Below, one piece after another: positions 61,771 to 64,000 of a DNA stretch of 64,000 nt. This DNA is from Lysinibacillus contaminans (GTDB taxonomy: Bacteria > Bacillota > Bacilli > Bacillales_A > Planococcaceae), in the NCBI RefSeq assembly GCF_001278945.1, contig NZ_LGRV01000003.1:1302001-1366000 (forward strand), in the 5' to 3' direction. The position numbers were made by a program, and so were the translations under genes. Positions within the stretch are counted from its first letter, which is position 1; each line of letters begins with the position of its first letter. The notes beneath the pieces are model-generated. The model had not been told where the DNA came from. It searched no databases and was given only the letters and a program-made list of their open reading frames with translations.

Positions 61771-62871
61771 TTAAGAATTCTTAAGTTGTTCATTATATAT
61801 AGGAAGTTCCACAATAAAGATTATCCAACCATCCTTGTATTTAGCACGAATAACCCCATTATGAAGCTCAACGATTCTTTTGGAAATCGAAAGTCCAAGA
61901 CCAGTCCCTTGTGCATCCATTCTTGCCTGATCTCCCCTAAAAAACCGTTCAAACATTTTATTTACATCTTCTACTGGAGGTTTTTCCACTCTGTTTGATA
62001 CTTGTAAAACTGCAGTATTACCTTTAGATTTAAAAGATATTTGTATATCAGAAGGTTTAATGCTGTATTTTATCGCATTCATAAAGAGGTTTTCATAAAC
62101 TCGAACCATTTTTTCTACATCTATTAAAACTGGGATGTCTTCATCTGTTATCGAATTGCGAACACTTAATTGTTCTTCCTCAAATATTGGAATATATTCT
62201 CCAACTATTTGCTGCAATAAACTCGCCAACTCAACTTTATTCAGATTTAACATCACATCAGGACTTGATAAACGAGTAAATTCAAACAGTTCATCAATTA
62301 GGTGTTTTAGTCTATGTGATTTTGAATAGATGGTTTCAAAGTAATCATAAAATTGATCTTTATTTTCATATTGCTCGTTTTTTATTAAATCCAAATAGCC
62401 AATAATTGAAGTCAATGGCGTCCTTAAATCATGAGATACGTTTGTAATAAGTTCATTTTTTGCCTTTTCTAATTGCCTTTCATGTATGAATTTATTTTCT
62501 AACTCTTTTGACATGTAATTAATGTTCTGAGCTAGCTGGCTTAATTCGTCTTTACCTTCAATCTCAATTGTTAAACCTAAATTTCCATTAGCAATTTGGT
62601 TAACACTTTCCGAAATATGTCTCAAATATATAAATTTTTTTCGTACCAATAACAAAAAAACAACAATAAAATTTAAGATAATAAGAGAAAGTACTAAATA
62701 CGCCATCAAACGGGCCTTTTCTTCACTAATATCTATAAAATAATTTATACCGACCAAATGAAAAACTAATTGGGAAATAATAACGAATAAAAAAAATGTA
62801 ACAAAAAAACTAATTGCAATGGTTCCAAGTAGTTTTACAGTTAATTTATTCCTGAGTTTAATATTCCTCAT
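61771..62871 (-). CDS. VanS-like sensor histidine kinase
   Basis: 366 aa. Two transmembrane helices (about 12-38 and 52-70), HAMP (VNQIANGNLGLTIEIEGKDELSQLAQNINYMSKEL), His box LITNVSHDLRTPLTSIIGYL, N-box ENLFMNAIKYS, and GTGLGLSISKRIVE. The arrangement is that of VanS/YycG-like EnvZ-type kinases of Gram-positives that sense envelope conditions. It overlaps its regulator by 4 bp. Stimulus unknown. Confidence 0.9.
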   Translation of the reverse strand: MRNIKLRNKLTVKLLGTIAISFFVTFFLFVIISQLVFHLVGINYFIDISEEKARLMAYLVLSLIILNFIVVFLLLVRKKFIYLRHISESVNQIANGNLGLTIEIEGKDELSQLAQNINYMSKELENKFIHERQLEKAKNELITNVSHDLRTPLTSIIGYLDLIKNEQYENKDQFYDYFETIYSKSHRLKHLIDELFEFTRLSSPDVMLNLNKVELASLLQQIVGEYIPIFEEEQLSVRNSITDEDIPVLIDVEKMVRVYENLFMNAIKYSIKPSDIQISFKSKGNTAVLQVSNRVEKPPVEDVNKMFERFFRGDQARMDAQGTGLGLSISKRIVELHNGVIRAKYKDGWIIFIVELPIYNEQLKNS

Positions 62872-63554
62872 ATTTTATATCCTACTCCCCAAATCGTTTT
62901 AATATATATTGGCTGTTTGGGATCCTCCTCTATTTTGTTTCTAATTTTTGTAATGTGTACCATCACTGTATTATCAGATTTAAAAAAGTCATCCTTCCAA
63001 ACTGCCTCATAAATTTTTGCAATACTTAACACACTCCCTTTGTTTCGAGCAAGAAGTTCTAAAATATCAAATTCTTTCGGAGTTAACCTAATTTCTTTCC
63101 TTTGTACCCAAACCTGACGTGAATCTGTATTTATCGTTAAATCACCTATCTCAATAACACTTTTGTCGAAAGATGAATCAGTATTGTACTTTTTATATCT
63201 TCTTAATTGAGATTTCACCCTAGCAGTTAACTCCAATGGGTTAAATGGTTTAGATAAATAATCATCTGCACCAGAAGCAAGACCTTTTATTTTATCCAGA
63301 TCTTCTGATTTTGCAGAAAGCATAATGATAGGCATACTGCGTTCTTCCCTAATCTTCATGCACGCTTGAATTCCATCCATTTTCGGCATCATAATGTCTA
63401 AAATAATAAGGTCAAACGCATTTTCTTCTAACAATTTCATTGCTTCAATAGCATCTTCTGCCTTTTGAGTTTGCATACCTTCATTTTCCAAATACACTGA
63501 AATAAGATTTCTAATTTCTTTATCGTCATCAACAATTAATATTCTTGATATCAT
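62868..63554 (-). CDS. VanR-like response regulator
   Basis: 228 aa. Receiver: ILIVDDDKEIR, phospho-acceptor in IILDIMMPKMDG, LSKPFNPLEL; output winged helix with LTPKEFDILELLARNKGSV and VMVHITKIRNKIEEDP. GGAGG stands before the ATG. Partner of the kinase at 61771-62871. Its start overlaps the end of the methyltransferase gene by 26 bp, so three genes form one operon. Confidence 0.9.
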   Translation of the reverse strand: MISRILIVDDDKEIRNLISVYLENEGMQTQKAEDAIEAMKLLEENAFDLIILDIMMPKMDGIQACMKIREERSMPIIMLSAKSEDLDKIKGLASGADDYLSKPFNPLELTARVKSQLRRYKKYNTDSSFDKSVIEIGDLTINTDSRQVWVQRKEIRLTPKEFDILELLARNKGSVLSIAKIYEAVWKDDFFKSDNTVMVHITKIRNKIEEDPKQPIYIKTIWGVGYKI

Positions 63555-64000
63555 AATATTCCTCCGTATGTTTTTTTAATATAGTGCAGTTAAAGATGTA
63601 GGCAGGCGGAAAATTTCTATATTCTCTTTTCACATCTATTTTGGTGAAAAATTGATTAAAGAATGCCTTTTTTATTTTTGTGTATTGGAAAGTAATGAAT
63701 TGCCCGTTCTCTTTCAAGATTTTAGTGGTATTTAATAGAATTTCATTTGAAACGTTTTTTGGTAAACTCGCAAAAGGGAGACCAGAAATAACATAATCTA
63801 CATAAGGGATACGATACTTCTTCAAATATCGTTCAATTTTTTCGGCAGATCCATATTCAATGAATATATAATCTTCATCTTTATATTTTTCTTTCAGCAA
63901 TGAATAAAATTCTTTATTATTTTCCACTAATAATATTACTGTCTTAGGATCTCTTTTTTTAATCAATTTTTCTGTGAACACACCTGTTCCAGGGCCATAT
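63529..64000 (-). CDS. SAM-dependent methyltransferase (phospholipid N-methyltransferase-like), cut by window edge
   Basis: Partial gene, 5' end beyond position 64000. The frame continues upstream of the first Met as GPGTGVFTEKLIKKRD, the SAM-binding glycine motif of class I methyltransferases. Then VENNKEFYSLLKEKY, YGSAEKIERYLKKY, DYVISGLPFASLP (motif IV-like) and a C-terminal FPPAYIFNC. It resembles the PmtA-like/rRNA-adenine-dimethylase-like family that methylates phosphatidylethanolamine. Placed before a VanRS-like pair, it may change the membrane in response to that system; inferred. Confidence 0.82.
   Translation of the reverse strand, partial: YGPGTGVFTEKLIKKRDPKTVILLVENNKEFYSLLKEKYKDEDYIFIEYGSAEKIERYLKKYRIPYVDYVISGLPFASLPKNVSNEILLNTTKILKENGQFITFQYTKIKKAFFNQFFTKIDVKREYRNFPPAYIFNCTILKKHTEEYYDIKNINC

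Overview
The window looks like a chromosomal segment of a low-GC, endospore-former-type Firmicute close to Lysinibacillus/Solibacillus (Bacillales). The basis is the AT-rich base composition, strong AGGAGG-type ribosome binding sites, frequent TTG/GTG starts, many intrinsic terminators and T-box/cobalamin riboswitch regulation. The genus is an inference from gene content and was not tested by a database search. Most genes lie on the minus strand.

Layout. 0.3-3.0 kb: alpha/beta hydrolase plus a two-component system. 3.5-6.9 kb: BenE-type transporter, a flavin-binding PNPOx-like protein and a divergent MocR/PdxR-type regulator. 7.0-9.2 kb: a three-gene unit of ECF sigma factor, PadR-like regulator and a SEDS (FtsW/RodA) protein whose catalytic Asp is Asn. 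9.3-13.4 kb: SUKH protein and a heterodimeric ABC exporter with one degenerate ATP site. 13.7-17.1 kb: alcohol and aldehyde dehydrogenases divergent from a TetR regulator, with a clear palindromic operator between them.

17.4-22.2 kb: a class I ribonucleotide reductase operon (nrdA-nrdB). nrdA is split by a group I intron placed exactly after the codon for the catalytic SNLC cysteine. The intron carries a GIY-YIG homing endonuclase gene broken by an in-frame TAA. Upstream of nrdA are two NrdR boxes 32 bp apart, then an adenosylcobalamin riboswitch ending in an intrinsic terminator. 22.3-29.5 kb: a B12 salvage operon (cbiZ, cbiB, cobD, phosphatase, cobU, cobS, cobC-like, second cobU-like gene, cblT, cblS) that contains a 15-copy, 21-bp minisatellite. 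The two loci make biological sense together: when B12 is salvaged, the riboswitch should shut off the B12-independent reductase, presumably in favour of a class II enzyme encoded elsewhere.

30-35 kb: aspartokinase with a palindrome over its -10 box, NERD protein and topoisomerase III. 34.9-42 kb is a gene graveyard: murB remnant, IS1595-type transposase remnant, decayed excisionase-like and integrase pieces, a truncated second copy of the topB 5' end, and a decayed duplicate of a small membrane-anchored protein gene, mixed with intact GNAT acetyltransferases and small membrane proteins. 42-53.8 kb: MaoC/MBL pair, PD-(D/E)XK nuclease with a probable Fe-S cluster, TSUP exporter, a run of four very small genes, CPBP protease, Eis-like acetyltransferase, AAA ATPase, a T-box-controlled EamA transporter and an M23-like protein. 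54.4-64 kb: LysM/NlpC-P60 wall hydrolase, a nonsense-broken lipoprotein gene, a BmrA-like ABC exporter with its own two-component system, a broken TVP38-type gene beside a GC-rich intergenic repeat, and a second two-component system preceded by a methyltransferase that runs off the right edge.
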